Shown piece by piece: positions 9,413-18,487 of a DNA stretch of 64,000 nt. The DNA is from Terrabacter tumescens. GTDB taxonomy: Bacteria; Actinomycetota; Actinomycetes; Actinomycetales; Dermatophilaceae. Below the pieces are notes generated by a model. That model was not told where the DNA came from. It saw nothing but the letters and a program-made list of their open reading frames with translations, and did no database searches. A program made the translations under genes and the position numbers. The DNA lies in the NCBI RefSeq assembly GCF_014646815.1, contig NZ_BMNZ01000005.1, forward strand, positions 62,001-126,000, written 5' to 3'. Numbering within the stretch: the first letter of the stretch is position 1; each line of letters begins with the position of its first letter.

Positions 9413-9895
9413 TCAGGAAGCGAGGACCTCGTCGAGGATGGTCTCGGCCTTCTCCTCGTCGGTCTTCTCCGCGAGCGCGAGCTCGGAGACGAGGATCTGG
9501 CGGGCCTTGGCGAGCATGCGCTTCTCGCCGGCCGACAGACCGCGGTCCTGGTCACGACGCCACAGGTCACGAACGACCTCGGCGACCTTGATGACGTCAC
9601 CCGACGCGAGCTTCTCGAGGTTGGCCTTGTAGCGGCGCGACCAGTTGGTCGGCTCCTCGGTGTGGGGCGTGCGCAGGACCTCGAACACCCGGTCCAAGCC
9701 CTCCTGGCCCACGACGTCGCGGACACCCACGAGGTCGCAGTTCTCGGCGGGGACCTCGATCGTCAGGTCACCCTGAGCGACCTTGAGCTTCAGGTAGAGC
9801 TTGTCCTCTCCCTTGATCGTTCGTGTGTTGATCTCTTCGATCAGTGCAGCCCCGTGGTGGGGGTACACGACCGTCTCGCCGACCTTGAAAACCAT
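9413..9895 (-). CDS. carD: CarD, RNA polymerase-binding transcription regulator
   Basis: Essential actinobacterial regulator of 160 residues that binds the RNA polymerase beta subunit and stabilises the open complex, notably at rRNA promoters. The N-terminal polymerase-interacting domain (1-60, starting [15 protein letters not shown]) and the C-terminal helical DNA-binding domain are intact, including Trp85 ([13 protein letters not shown]), the residue that wedges into the promoter bubble. The ATG follows an AAAGGGGAAAA ribosome site. ispD follows at once, the same operon order as in mycobacteria. Confidence 0.96.
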   Translation of the reverse strand: MVFKVGETVVYPHHGAALIEEINTRTIKGEDKLYLKLKVAQGDLTIEVPAENCDLVGVRDVVGQEGLDRVFEVLRTPHTEEPTNWSRRYKANLEKLASGDVIKVAEVVRDLWRRDQDRGLSAGEKRMLAKARQILVSELALAEKTDEEKAETILDEVLAS

Positions 9896-9924
9896 CTGCT
9901 GTTTTCCCCTTTCGCGACCTCCAG

Positions 9925-9930
9925 ATTATC
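9925..9930 (-). promoter_or_regulatory. possible -10 element for carD
   Basis: On the minus strand GATAAT lies about 30 bases upstream of the carD ATG, in a locally AT-rich stretch between carD and the divergent lipoprotein. I see no convincing -35 hexamer 16-18 bases further up, so the call rests on the -10 alone. Confidence 0.35.
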
Positions 9931-10159
9931 ACGAACCAAGGCACATAGCGATCTCAGGATCCGGCATCGTCGCAGGTCAGAGCCATAGTCGGCCGCTCAG
10001 GGCCGACGATTGACGTCTTGACAGAACCCGGTTCGGCATGCATTACGAGCCCCTCGAGACGCACGGACCGGCCCGTCCGGACGACTCCAGGGAGCTTGCG
10101 TCGAGGCGCTGCGGCGGGTGCCCGGGCTGCGCGGCGCGGGCGCCGGTAGGCTGTCGCCC

Positions 10160-10681
10160 GTGAAGCGTCGAATCCCCGCCCCGGCCCCCGCGCGTCGCCC
10201 GTCCACCCGCCGGGTGACGACGGTGCTCGCCGGAGTGGCCCTCGCCCTCGCGACGACCGGCTGCCAGGTCAACTCGCCCGTCCAGACCGATGTCGCCTAC
10301 GTCCCCGCCGACGGCGTGCCGGCCAACGTCGGCGAGCTCGCCCTGCGCGACCTCGCGCTCATCGGCGACGGCAGCGGGACCGTCGTCATCTCCGGCTCCG
10401 CCGTCAACCTCGGCGACCAGGACATGACGGTCAAGATCGCCGCCCAGGCCGACCCCAACGCGACGACCGCTCCCACCGGGTCCGAGATCTCGCTGCGTCC
10501 GCAGGAGCAGGTCGCACTCGCCTCGAAGGGCCTGCAGCTCAGCGGGGTCAAGACCAAGCCGGGCGGCCTCGTGCCCGTCACGGTCACCTCGAGCGTCGGT
10601 GGCACGACCGTCGTCAAGGTGCCCGTGCTGGCCCCCAAGGACTACTACTCGACGGTCACGCCTGCGCCCACGGGCAGCTGA
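10160..10681 (+). CDS. LpqE-like lipoprotein divergent from carD
   Basis: Exported lipoprotein of 173 residues. The GTG start is followed by a basic, Pro-rich N-region, a hydrophobic core (VTTVLAGVALALA) and a lipobox ending at Cys35 (LATTGC). The mature part is a compact beta-rich domain (VVISGSAVNLGDQDMTVKI) of the kind seen in the LpqE/copper-chaperone-like lipoproteins. Position supports the name: in mycobacteria lpqE is also divergent from carD. The function is unknown; the conserved His/Met metal ligands of true PCu(A)C chaperones are not apparent. Confidence 0.75.
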   Translation: MKRRIPAPAPARRPSTRRVTTVLAGVALALATTGCQVNSPVQTDVAYVPADGVPANVGELALRDLALIGDGSGTVVISGSAVNLGDQDMTVKIAAQADPNATTAPTGSEISLRPQEQVALASKGLQLSGVKTKPGGLVPVTVTSSVGGTTVVKVPVLAPKDYYSTVTPAPTGS

Positions 10682-10696
10682 CTGACGCCTGACACG

Positions 10697-10731
10697 ACGA
10701 GGACCGGCTCCCCCAGGGGGCCGGTCCTCGT
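10697..10731. terminator. bidirectional terminator hairpin
   Basis: Arms ACGAGGACCGG and CCGGTCCTCGT, with further C5/G5 pairing in the loop, lie between the lipoprotein gene (ends 10681) and the convergent regX3 (ends 10829). Confidence 0.75.
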
Positions 10732-10828
10732 GCGTTCTCGGCGGGGCCGCGAGCGGTCACCGATGGCGTATGCCGTGGGCGCACCACTGCGTCTGCGCGT
10801 CACCGGGTCACTGGTGACGTCCGACGGC

Positions 10829-11512
10829 TCAGCCGGCCTCGAACTTGTAGCCGAGGCCGCGCACCGTGACGATGTGGACGGGGTTGGCCGGGTCGGGCTC
10901 GACCTTGGCCCGCAGGCGCTTGACGTGGACGTCGAGGGTCTTGGTGTCCCCGACGTAGTCGCTCCCCCAGACCCGGTCGATGAGCTGCATGCGCGTCAGC
11001 ACCCGGCCGGAGTTGCGCAACAGCATCTCGAGCAGCTCGAACTCCTTGAGCGGCAGCGAGGCGGACCGGCCCGCGACGCTGACGGTGTGGCGCTCGACGT
11101 CCATCCGGACCGGCCCCGACTCGAGGGTCGAGGGCAGCAGGTCCTCGGGCTCGGCCAGACGGCGCAGCACGGCCTTGACCCGCGCGAGCAGCTCGCGGCT
11201 CGAGTAGGGCTTCGTGACGTAGTCGTCGGCGCCGATCTCGAGGCCGACGACCTTGTCGATCTCGCTGTCCTTGGCCGTCAGCATGATGACCGGGACCGAC
11301 GACCGCTGGCGCAGCGCCCGGCAGACGTCGACGCCCGACAGGCCGGGGAGCATGAGGTCGAGCAGGACGAGGTCGGCTCCGTTCTTGTCGAACTCGGCCA
11401 GACCGTCCGGGCCGGTCTCGGCCACGGCGACGTCGTAGCCCTCCTTCTTCAACAGGTAGGACAGCGGGTCGGAGAACGACACCTCGTCCTCGACGATGAG
11501 AATGCGACTCAA
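10829..11512 (-). CDS. regX3: phosphate-responsive response regulator RegX3 (OmpR family)
   Basis: Response regulator of 227 residues. The receiver domain has the acidic pair at 8-9, phospho-acceptor Asp52 (LVLLDLML) and Lys101 (YVTKPY). The C-terminal winged helix ends in KTLDVHVKRLRAKVEPDP...GLGYKFE. It starts with TTG and follows senX3 by 54 bases. Family members (RegX3, or PhoP in Streptomyces) bind PHO boxes and control phosphate uptake. PHO-box-like direct repeats occur in this window before pstS and ppk, so those are probable targets. Confidence 0.93.
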   Translation of the reverse strand: MSRILIVEDEVSFSDPLSYLLKKEGYDVAVAETGPDGLAEFDKNGADLVLLDLMLPGLSGVDVCRALRQRSSVPVIMLTAKDSEIDKVVGLEIGADDYVTKPYSSRELLARVKAVLRRLAEPEDLLPSTLESGPVRMDVERHTVSVAGRSASLPLKEFELLEMLLRNSGRVLTRMQLIDRVWGSDYVGDTKTLDVHVKRLRAKVEPDPANPVHIVTVRGLGYKFEAG

Positions 11513-11566
11513 GACGGGCCTCTCGGGGTCTGGCAGCGTGGGGCTGGCGGTTGCTCAGGTGGGGTC

Positions 11567-12865
11567 TCAGGCGCTCACGGACGGGGCCGGGCCGGTGTCC
11601 ACGGACGGGGTCGGACCCGTGTCTGCGGACGGGGTCGGGCTCGTGTCCACCGACGGGGCGGGGCCCGGGTCGTGCGGCAGGGCGGCATACGTCGTCGGTG
11701 CGGCGGGCTCGATGGCGCCGGAGGCGTTGGCCGCGGGCAGCTCGATGGTGAAGGTCGAGCCGCGGCCGGGCTCGGACCAGACCGACACGTTGCCGCCGTG
11801 GTTGTCGGCCACGTGCTTGACGATCGCGAGGCCGAGGCCGGTGCCACCGGTCGCGCGCGAGCGCGCCGTGTCGACGCGGTAGAAGCGCTCGAAGATGCGC
11901 TGCTGCTCGTCCGGCGCGATGCCGAGCCCCTGGTCGGTGACCGAGACGTCGATGACGCCGGAACGACCGCGGCGCACCATGACGCCGACGCGCGTGCCGC
12001 TGTCGGAGTAGGCGATGGCGTTGCCGATGAGGTTGCTGATGGCGGTGGTCACGAGGTCGGCGTCGCCCCACACCTCGCAGCCCTCGTCGACCGCCGTGAC
12101 GAGCTCGATGCGGTGCTCGTCGGCGATGAGGCGGCTGCGATCGGCGGCGTCGCGGGCACACGCCCCGACGTCGATGAGCGTCGGGTCCTTGATGACGTCG
12201 GCGCCCTGCAGGCGGGACAGCTCGACGATCTCCTTGACCAGGCGGGTCAGCCGGTCGGACTCGACGCTGATCCGCTTGGCGAAGCGCGCCACGGCCTCGG
12301 GGTCGTCGTGGGCGTCGAGGACCGCCTCGGCGAGCAGGGAGATGCCGCCGACGGGAGTCTTGAGCTCGTGGCTGACGTTGGCGAGGAAGTCGCGGCGGAT
12401 CTCCTCGACGCGGGCCGCCTTGGAGCGGTCCTCGACGAGCAGCAGCACGTGGTCGGCGCCCAGGGGTGCGACGCGTGCGGCCACGACGAGGCGCCCGTCG
12501 CCGATGCCCTTCTGCAGGGTCAGCTCGGCCTCGCGGATGACGCCGTCGCGGCGCACCGCGCGGGCGAGGTGGAGCAGCTCGGGGTGGACGAGCTCCTGGC
12601 CGCGCACGAGACCCTGCGCGACCGCAGCCGGCGAGTTGTTGACGACGCGGTCGGAGGAGTCGACGAGGATGCCGCTCGAGCGCAGGACGGCGATGACCTC
12701 ACCGACGCCCGGGGGCAGCGGCGGGGCGGGAGGGGCCGGCGCCTCGGCCGCCGTCGAGCGGTCCGACAGGCGCACGGCGACCATCGCCAGGCCGCCCAGG
12801 GCGAGGCCGGCGATGCCACCGAGCGTTGCCGCGGTCGTCGGGTCCACGACACTCAGCGTACGCAT
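11567..12865 (-). CDS. senX3: sensor histidine kinase SenX3
   Basis: Partner kinase of RegX3, 432 residues. There is one membrane segment (about 12-31), then a PAS-like region (about 55-145), HisKA with His166 (ANVSHELKTP), and HATPase boxes N (NLIGNAIAYS), G1 (DQGLGIAP), F (FERFYR) and G2 (GGTGLGLAI). The ATG at 12865 gives the expected N-terminus. An oddity is a C-terminal tail of about 40 residues after the kinase core, made of Pro/Ser/Thr/Asp repeats encoded by a 24-bp tandem repeat. phoU is divergent, as in other actinobacteria, and PhoU is known to restrain this kinase when phosphate is plentiful. Confidence 0.93.
   Translation of the reverse strand: MRTLSVVDPTTAATLGGIAGLALGGLAMVAVRLSDRSTAAEAPAPPAPPLPPGVGEVIAVLRSSGILVDSSDRVVNNSPAAVAQGLVRGQELVHPELLHLARAVRRDGVIREAELTLQKGIGDGRLVVAARVAPLGADHVLLLVEDRSKAARVEEIRRDFLANVSHELKTPVGGISLLAEAVLDAHDDPEAVARFAKRISVESDRLTRLVKEIVELSRLQGADVIKDPTLIDVGACARDAADRSRLIADEHRIELVTAVDEGCEVWGDADLVTTAISNLIGNAIAYSDSGTRVGVMVRRGRSGVIDVSVTDQGLGIAPDEQQRIFERFYRVDTARSRATGGTGLGLAIVKHVADNHGGNVSVWSEPGRGSTFTIELPAANASGAIEPAAPTTYAALPHDPGPAPSVDTSPTPSADTGPTPSVDTGPAPSVSA
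11577..11672 (-). repeat. 24-bp tandem repeat at the 3' end of senX3
   Basis: Four 24-bp units, the last diverged, each containing a GACGGGGYSGG core, encode units like DTGPTPSV in the SenX3 tail. The unit length is a multiple of three, so copy number can vary without a frameshift. Confidence 0.7.
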
Positions 12866-12920
12866 CGACGCGGGAGGCTCTGACCACGCGCGCCGTGCTC
12901 GTGCGGTGCACGAACCCACT

Positions 12921-12953
12921 GTTCACCTCAGCGTCCCCACCCATTCACGAAGC
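12921..12953 (+). promoter_or_regulatory. possible PHO box upstream of phoU
   Basis: GTTCACC begins at 12921, and ATTCACG begins 22 bases later, i.e. two 11-bp units apart; the middle unit is poor (CGTCCCC). It lies in the senX3-phoU divergent region. It fits an 11-bp PHO box only loosely. Confidence 0.4.
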
Positions 12954-13080
12954 CCTGCCAGCCTCTGCACCAGCGGGGGACGTGTCGACCCGCCCGTATG
13001 CCCTCTCGCGCGCGTCGCGGGTGGCAGGCTGGCAGGCACGACGACCCGAGCACGCACGACCGGCGACTGACAGGAAGACC

Positions 13081-13800
13081 ATGCGCGACCAGTTCCACGA
13101 GGACCTCGACACCATCTCGGACCAGCTCGTCGAGATGACCCGGCTCGCGGGGTCGGCCATCTCCCGCGCCACGACCGCCCTGCTCGACGCCGACGTCCAC
13201 CTCGCCGAGTCGGTCATCGAGGCCGACCGCAAGCTCGACGACATCCGCATCGAGCTGGACGAGCTGTCCATCGACCTGCTCGCGCGGCAGCAGCCCGTCG
13301 CGACCGACCTGCGCATCGTCGTCACGGCGATGCACATGAGCTCCGACCTCGAGCGAATGGGCGACCTCGCCCGGCACGTCGCCAAGGTCGCCCGCCTGCG
13401 CACGCCGGACTCGGCGGTGCCGCCGGAGCTGCGCGCGCACATCCTGCAGATGGGCCAGGTCGCCGAGGCGATCGTGGCCAAGTGCGGCTCGATCATCGCG
13501 AGCAAGGATGTCGCCGGCGCCATCGCGCTCGAGAAGGACGACGACGCGATGGACGACCTGCACCGCGACCTCTTCGCGGCGCTCCTCGACGAGAACACGT
13601 CGTGGTCGCGCAGCTCGATCCTCGACCTGACGCTCGTCGGCCGCTACTACGAGCGCTTCGCCGACCACGCCGTGTCGGTCGCCCGGCGCGTCGTCTACCT
13701 CGTCACCGGCGAGTACGACTCCGAGGTCAGCTTCGACCACGAGGACGACGAGGACGCCGACGTCATCGCCGAGATCGAGCGCGGGCACACCCCCGCCTGA
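13081..13800 (+). CDS. phoU: phosphate signalling protein PhoU
   Basis: Cytoplasmic all-helical regulator of 239 residues with two PhoU three-helix repeats. The metal-cluster motifs are visible as DLERMGDLARHV (first half) and YYERFADHAVSV (second half). It mediates inhibition of SenX3/RegX3 by the PstSCAB transporter at high phosphate. The ATG is at 13081. It is divergent from senX3 with a 215-base gap that holds a possible PHO box and one GTATGCC copy. The acidic C-terminal tail (HEDDEDADVIAE) is typical of actinobacterial PhoU. Confidence 0.94.
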   Translation: MRDQFHEDLDTISDQLVEMTRLAGSAISRATTALLDADVHLAESVIEADRKLDDIRIELDELSIDLLARQQPVATDLRIVVTAMHMSSDLERMGDLARHVAKVARLRTPDSAVPPELRAHILQMGQVAEAIVAKCGSIIASKDVAGAIALEKDDDAMDDLHRDLFAALLDENTSWSRSSILDLTLVGRYYERFADHAVSVARRVVYLVTGEYDSEVSFDHEDDEDADVIAEIERGHTPA

Positions 13801-13821
13801 CGCCCAGACGCCCGAAAGCCC

Positions 13822-13860
13822 CGAAAGGCCACGAACCGGAGCCCGGTTCGTGGCCTTTCG
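13822..13860. terminator. bidirectional terminator hairpin
   Basis: Perfect 18-bp arms (CGAAAGGCCACGAACCGG and complement) with a 3-base loop, between convergent phoU and gpmA. Confidence 0.85.
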
Positions 13861-13877
13861 ACGGTGAAGGCGGTCGG

Positions 13878-14621
13878 TCAGCGGCCCTGGTTGGCGACGG
13901 CCTCTGCCGCGGCGCGGGCGGCCTCGGGGTCGAGGTAGCGCCCACCCGGGGTGACGGGCTTGAACGACTCGTCGAGCTCGTAGACGAGCGGCATGCCGGT
14001 GGGGATGTTGAGCCCGGCGATGTCGTCGTCGGAGATGCCGTCGAGCGTCTTGACGAGGGCCCGCAGCGAGTTGCCGTGCGCGGCGACCATGACGGTGAGG
14101 CCGTCGGCGAGGTCGTTCTGGATCACGGTCTCCCAGTACGGCATGAGGCGCGTGACGACGTCCTTGAGGCACTCCGTCGCGGGCATCGCATCGCCGAGAC
14201 CGGCGTAGCGCGGGTCGCCGTGCTGCGAGAACTCGTCGTCGAGCTCGATGGGCGGCGGCGGCACGTCGTAGGAGCGGCGCCACAGCATGAACTGCTCCTC
14301 GCCGAACTGCTCGAGGGTCTGCTTCTTGTCCTTGCCCTGCAGCGCGCCGTAGTGGCGCTCGTTGAGGCGCCAGTCGCGCTTGACCGGGATCCAGTGGCGG
14401 TCGGCGGCGTCGAGCGAGAGGTTGGCCGTCGTGATGGCGCGGCGCAGCAGCGAGGTGTGCACGATGTCGGGCAGGATCCCTGCCTCCTTGAGCTGCTCGC
14501 CGGCGCGCACGCCCTCGGCGCGGCCCTTGTCGGTGAGGTCGACGTCGACCCAGCCGGTGAAGAGGTTCTTGGCGTTCCAGTCGCTTTCGCCATGACGGAC
14601 GAGGACGAGCGTGTAGGTCAT
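13878..14621 (-). CDS. gpmA: 2,3-bisphosphoglycerate-dependent phosphoglycerate mutase
   Basis: Glycolytic enzyme interconverting 3- and 2-phosphoglycerate, 247 residues. Catalytic-loop RHGESDWN carries the phospho-accepting His; [11 protein letters not shown] and [13 protein letters not shown] give the remaining active-site residues. Length and motifs are normal. It follows ybjN and mshA on the same strand, the arrangement known from mycobacteria. Confidence 0.96.
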   Translation of the reverse strand: MTYTLVLVRHGESDWNAKNLFTGWVDVDLTDKGRAEGVRAGEQLKEAGILPDIVHTSLLRRAITTANLSLDAADRHWIPVKRDWRLNERHYGALQGKDKKQTLEQFGEEQFMLWRRSYDVPPPPIELDDEFSQHGDPRYAGLGDAMPATECLKDVVTRLMPYWETVIQNDLADGLTVMVAAHGNSLRALVKTLDGISDDDIAGLNIPTGMPLVYELDESFKPVTPGGRYLDPEAARAAAEAVANQGR

Positions 14622-14644
14622 GGCGCCAGCCTAGCGACGGCCGA

Positions 14645-15214
14645 TCAGGCCTCCGACCCGTCGTCCAACAGGTGACGGAACGCGTCGAGGTTGCGGGTGG
14701 ACTCGCCGCGCGACACCCGCCAGGCCCACTCCTTCTTCATCGAGCCGAGGAAGCCCAGCGCGAGCAGCTCGTTGAAGACGTCGTCGCTCGCCGACAGCAC
14801 GATGCCGAAGACCTGGTCGAGGTGGTCGGCCTCGACCGCGACGGTCGGGATCTCGCCGCGGAGGTAGACGTCGCCGTCGGAGTCGATCGCGTAGGCGAGC
14901 CCCTGCAGCCGGACGTTCTTGCGCAGCAGGGTGCGGTAGAAGACCTCGTGGTTCTCGTCGGGGTTGCGGATGACGAAGGCGCTGAGGCTCGTCGTCCGGT
15001 CGCGCACGAGCACCGACACGACGGTCTTGAGCTTCTTCTCGCCGGGCAGCGTGACGACGTACTCGCCCGTGCGTCCGCCGAGCTCCCAGTCGAGCCCGAC
15101 CGAGTCGAGGTATGCCGTGAGGCGGGCCTCGGCGGCCGCGCGCGGCGTGCCCTCCGCGGGGTCCACCGGGTCCGCCTGGTCCACCGGGTCCAGCTCCTGC
15201 GGCTCGGCGCTCAC
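14645..15214 (-). CDS. YbjN-domain protein coupled to mshA
   Basis: Protein of 189 residues. An acidic Asp/Pro-rich leader of about 30 residues precedes a YbjN/type III secretion-chaperone-like fold (about 35-185) with the recognisable segments [19 protein letters not shown] and [16 protein letters not shown]. The GTG start overlaps the mshA stop (GTGA). The same neighbour exists in mycobacteria. The molecular role is unknown; YbjN-like proteins are thought to act as chaperones or adaptors. Confidence 0.8.
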   Translation of the reverse strand: MSAEPQELDPVDQADPVDPAEGTPRAAAEARLTAYLDSVGLDWELGGRTGEYVVTLPGEKKLKTVVSVLVRDRTTSLSAFVIRNPDENHEVFYRTLLRKNVRLQGLAYAIDSDGDVYLRGEIPTVAVEADHLDQVFGIVLSASDDVFNELLALGFLGSMKKEWAWRVSRGESTRNLDAFRHLLDDGSEA

Positions 15215-16524
15215 GGGATCACCGCCGTCGGCACGCCGACGAGGCTCTGGCCCTCGTCGATGGGGACTTCGTTGGTGCCGTTGGCGCGCTCGCGGATGGC
15301 CTGCCGATAGACCTCGAGCAGGCGGTCGGTCGTCGCGCCCCAGCCGAACTGGGCGGCGTGGGCGACGGCCGCGGACCCCAGCGCGAGGCGCCGGGTGTCG
15401 TCGCGCAGCAGGGACTCGACGGCGTCGGTCCAGGCCGGCGTCTCGTGTCCGTCGACGAGGACACCGGCGTCTCCGACGGCGGTGGGCAGGCCCCCGACGT
15501 GCGCTGCCACGACGGGGGTGCCGCACGCCTGCGCCTCGATCGCGACGAGGCCGAAGGACTCCGAGTGGCTGGGCACGAGCACGAGGTCTGCGGCGCGGTA
15601 CCACTGGGCGAGCACCGGCCTGGCCACCGGGCGCACGAAGCGGACGACGTCGTCGATGCCGAGGGCACGCGCGAGCTCCTCGAGCTCGTGGGGCCGGGTC
15701 AGGCCACTGCCGCTCGGGCCGCCGAGGACCGCGACGGTGAGACGCCGACGGCGATCCGGGTCGCGGCGCAGCAGCTCGCCGGCCACCCGGAGCAGCACGT
15801 CGGGGGCCTTGAGCGGCTGGATGCGGCCGACGAAGAGGAGCAGCTCGCCCTCGACGGGCAGCCCGAGAGCGCGGCGCGCCTCACGACGGTCACCCGGCGT
15901 GAAGGTCGACAGGTCGACCCCGGGAGGGACGACGGACACCTTGGCCGGCGGCGCGGCATACAGCTCGATGAGCTCGCGGGCCTCGTCGTCGGTGTTGGCG
16001 ATGAGACGGTCGGCCGCCTCGACGACCTGGACCTCGCCGATCTCGCGACCCCGCGGCTCGGGCGGGTCGCCCTCGGCGAGGTGGAGGTTCTTGACGCGGG
16101 CCATGGTGTGCATCGTGTGCACGAGCGCGACCCGCCAGCGGTCGGCGGCGAGCCAGCCGACCTGGCCGGAGAGCCAGTAGTGCGAGTGGACGAGGTCGTA
16201 GTGGTCCTCGGGGACCGACAGGCCCGCCTGCATGATGCCTGCGGAGAAGGCGCAGAGCTGGCCGGGGAGCTCCTCCTTGGCCAGGCCCTCGTAGGGGCCG
16301 GCGGTCACGTGACGCACGCGCACGCCCGGGACGAGCTCGGCCTCGACGGGCGTCTCCCCCGTCGTGCGGCGCGTGAAGATGTCGACCTCGACGCCGCGCG
16401 CCGCGAGCTCCTTGGCCGTCTCGGCGACGTAGACGTTGAGCCCGCCCGCGTCACCGGTCCCCGGCTGCTCCAGGGGCGAGGTGTGGACGCTGATCATCGC
16501 CACGCGTCTCGGCTCGGCCGCCAT
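15211..16524 (-). CDS. mshA: D-inositol-3-phosphate glycosyltransferase MshA
   Basis: First enzyme of mycothiol synthesis, transferring GlcNAc from UDP-GlcNAc to inositol 3-phosphate; 437 residues, GT4 family, GT-B fold. The N-terminal acceptor loop [12 protein letters not shown], the central [12 protein letters not shown] and the donor-site [19 protein letters not shown] are present. Three ATGs are possible at the start; the one at 16524 has an AAGGG ribosome site at the right spacing and gives the usual N-terminus ([15 protein letters not shown]). ybjN overlaps downstream. mshD lies 12 kb away in this window. Confidence 0.94.
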   Translation of the reverse strand: MAAEPRRVAMISVHTSPLEQPGTGDAGGLNVYVAETAKELAARGVEVDIFTRRTTGETPVEAELVPGVRVRHVTAGPYEGLAKEELPGQLCAFSAGIMQAGLSVPEDHYDLVHSHYWLSGQVGWLAADRWRVALVHTMHTMARVKNLHLAEGDPPEPRGREIGEVQVVEAADRLIANTDDEARELIELYAAPPAKVSVVPPGVDLSTFTPGDRREARRALGLPVEGELLLFVGRIQPLKAPDVLLRVAGELLRRDPDRRRRLTVAVLGGPSGSGLTRPHELEELARALGIDDVVRFVRPVARPVLAQWYRAADLVLVPSHSESFGLVAIEAQACGTPVVAAHVGGLPTAVGDAGVLVDGHETPAWTDAVESLLRDDTRRLALGSAAVAHAAQFGWGATTDRLLEVYRQAIRERANGTNEVPIDEGQSLVGVPTAVIP

Positions 16525-16552
16525 CGGCATCCCTTCGTCCTGCACCTGCTCG

Positions 16553-16585
16553 TGCTCTCGTGCTGCTCTCGTCCTGCTCTCGTCG
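16553..16585. repeat. three 11-bp tandem units upstream of mshA
   Basis: Three near-identical copies of TGCTCTCGTSN stand in the mshA leader region. They are strongly pyrimidine/purine-skewed, and their function is unknown. Confidence 0.5.
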
Positions 16586-16605
16586 ACTCAACCACACCGG
16601 TGATT

Positions 16606-16645
16606 CGATGTATTCCGGCGTGCCCTGGACCGCGGCGATACATCG
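16606..16645. promoter_or_regulatory. perfect 8-bp inverted repeat in the mshA/methyltransferase divergent region
   Basis: CGATGTAT and ATACATCG are separated by 24 bases. They are unusually AT-rich for this sequence and placed between divergent starts, so a regulator site or part of the two promoters is plausible. Confidence 0.4.
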
Positions 16646-16677
16646 ACCCGCCGAAGGGCCTCGCGTAGCCTGCCGTC

Positions 16678-17478
16678 GTGCCCCCTCGCCAACGCCCCGT
16701 CGGCACGGTGACGCGCGGCACGACGAACCCCAACCGGCTGCGCCGCTGCGACCGATGGATCGCCGGGCCCCAGGCGTGGCGGCTCCGGCGCAGTCCCGGC
16801 CCGCCCGTCGTCGTCGACCTCGGCTACGGCGCCTCGCCGACGACCGCCGTCGAGCTGCACGACCGCCTGAGCGCGGTGCGCCCTGACGTGCAGGTCGTCG
16901 GCATCGAGATCGACCCGGCCCGGGTGGCCGCGGGCAAGCCGCTCGAGCGCGACGGCCTGAGCTTCCGGCTCGGCGGCTTCGAGGTCCCCCTCGACGGCGG
17001 GGCGCGTCCCACGGTCGTGCGGGCCTTCAACGTGCTGCGGCAGTACGCCGAGGACGAGGTGCCGGCCGCCTGGGCCCTCGTCCAGGAGCGCCTCGCACCC
17101 GACGGCCTGCTCGTCGACGGCACCTGCGACGAGATCGGACGGCGCGCCGCCTGGGTAGCCGTCGACGCCACCGGCCCGCTCAGCCTCACCCTGTCGCTGC
17201 GGATGGGCGGCCTCGAGCGACCGTCGGACGTCGCCGAGCGCCTCCCGAAGTCGCTGATCCACCGCAACGTGCCCGGCGAGCCCGTGCACGAGTTCCTCGC
17301 CGACCTCGACCGCGCCTGGGCGCGCCACGCCCCGCACTCGTCGTGGGGGGCCAGGCAGCGCTTCCTCGCGACCGCCGCCGAGGTGCGCGAGAGCTGGCCG
17401 CTGCTCGACGGGCCGTCCCGGTGGCGGCTCGGCGAGCTCACCGTCGCGTGGTCGGCCGTGGCGCCGGCCGGGCGGTGA
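16678..17478 (+). CDS. class I SAM-dependent methyltransferase-like protein
   Basis: Protein of 266 residues with a GTG start. Motif I is VVVDLGYGASP (44-54), followed by an acidic end of strand 2 (VVGIEIDPARV); this is the Rossmann SAM-binding core. The N-terminus is basic. The substrate is unknown. It is divergent from mshA, as in some relatives, but there is no evidence that it belongs to mycothiol synthesis. It ends at a hairpin shared with the convergent cupin gene. Confidence 0.75.
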   Translation: MPPRQRPVGTVTRGTTNPNRLRRCDRWIAGPQAWRLRRSPGPPVVVDLGYGASPTTAVELHDRLSAVRPDVQVVGIEIDPARVAAGKPLERDGLSFRLGGFEVPLDGGARPTVVRAFNVLRQYAEDEVPAAWALVQERLAPDGLLVDGTCDEIGRRAAWVAVDATGPLSLTLSLRMGGLERPSDVAERLPKSLIHRNVPGEPVHEFLADLDRAWARHAPHSSWGARQRFLATAAEVRESWPLLDGPSRWRLGELTVAWSAVAPAGR

Positions 17479-17500
17479 CCGCACCCGGGCGCAGACGCAG

Positions 17501-17530
17501 GTATGCCGTCCGGTGGACCGGACGGCATAC
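17501..17530. terminator. bidirectional hairpin built from two inverted GTATGCC motifs
   Basis: Perfect 13-bp arms GTATGCCGTCCGG and complement with loop TGGA, between convergent genes ending at 17478 and 17567. Same design as 4691-4726 and 62024-62075. Confidence 0.8.
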
Positions 17531-17566
17531 GTGCTGTGTCGGGTGGTGCGGAGGTGTCAGGCGTCC

Positions 17567-18004
17567 TCAGCGGACGTAGTCGTCCTCGAGGCGCTCGATG
17601 TCGGCCTCGTCGAAGTGGCCGAAGCCGACCTCGAGCAGGCGACCCGGCTCGCTGCCGGAGTTGCCCATGCGGTGGATCGAGTTGCGGGGGACCCACACGG
17701 TCTCGCCGGGCTGGGCGCTCCACGTGCGGTCGCCGACGGTGACGTCGATGGGCACGTCGAGGACCTGCCACATCTCGCCGCGGTGGTCGTGGCGCTGGAG
17801 CGAGAGCCGGTGACCGGGCTGGACCGTGATGATCTTGACGGTGACCTGCTCGTTGGAGACGAACTGCTGGAACTGCCCCCACGGACGCTCGGCGACGAAG
17901 ATGTCCTGGGCGGGGTTGCGGTCGCCGCGCTCGTAGTCGTCGGGCAAGTGCGTCGGGCCCTGGCCAGGCGCCACGGCGGCGCCGGAGCGGTGCTGGTCGG
18001 TCAT
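17567..18004 (-). CDS. cupin protein, type II phosphomannose isomerase C-terminal domain
   Basis: Protein of 145 residues corresponding to the cupin half of bifunctional mannose-6-phosphate isomerase/GDP-mannose pyrophosphorylase. Seen: RPWGQFQQF, HRLSLQRHDHRGEMWQVL with the metal-binding His/Glu cluster, and NSIHRMGN with the last ligand. The start at 18004 follows a GGGGGAA ribosome site. It may isomerise mannose 6-phosphate or a similar sugar phosphate; as a stand-alone cupin its activity cannot be read from sequence alone. Confidence 0.8.
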   Translation of the reverse strand: MTDQHRSGAAVAPGQGPTHLPDDYERGDRNPAQDIFVAERPWGQFQQFVSNEQVTVKIITVQPGHRLSLQRHDHRGEMWQVLDVPIDVTVGDRTWSAQPGETVWVPRNSIHRMGNSGSEPGRLLEVGFGHFDEADIERLEDDYVR

Positions 18005-18080
18005 AGGTTCCCCCATCGTCGGTGAGAGCCCAGTGTGCCGCAATCCGTCACGCTGGTGCGCCAGACGAAGCGTAGAGCGC

Positions 18081-18395
18081 CTACCAGCCGGAGCTCGATC
18101 GGCCCCCGAGGCCGCGGACCTGGCGCAGCGCGGGGCGCACGTCGGCGAGGTAGACGGCAGCGCCGAGGAAGCCGGCGATGCCCAGCAGGCCGATCGGGTC
18201 GAACACCGAGATCGACCCGAAGACCAGGGCCACCCCGGTGATGATCAGCCAGAAGCGCTTGGTGCGCTTGCCGGCCGCGACGTAGGCGTTCTCCGGGTGG
18301 CGCAGGGCGTCGACGAAGGCGAAGACCTCGCAGCCCAGGGCCACCACTCCGAGGACGAGGGTGACGAGGCTCTGGTAGCCGGCATAGAGCTGCAT
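18081..18395 (-). CDS. DUF2516-family membrane protein
   Basis: Small integral membrane protein of 104 residues with two or three hydrophobic segments (about 10-30, 46-64, 66-85) and the characteristic EVFAFVDALRHPENAYVAAGKRTKRFW. This family is confined to actinobacteria as far as I know, and its function is unknown. It lies between the cupin and dtd genes on the same strand with clear gaps. Confidence 0.75.
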   Translation of the reverse strand: MQLYAGYQSLVTLVLGVVALGCEVFAFVDALRHPENAYVAAGKRTKRFWLIITGVALVFGSISVFDPIGLLGIAGFLGAAVYLADVRPALRQVRGLGGRSSSGW

Positions 18396-18487
18396 GTGGG
18401 CAGGATAACCCGCTCACCCGTGCGTCGACCCCTCCCAGCCGGCTCCCAGACTCGGGCGACGGCGGACGTCCGCGCGCGGTCGGCGGC

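Noticed and set aside
10730-12883. 717-codon open frame antisense to regX3-senX3
   Set aside because: It covers two certain genes on the other strand; shadow of their codon bias.
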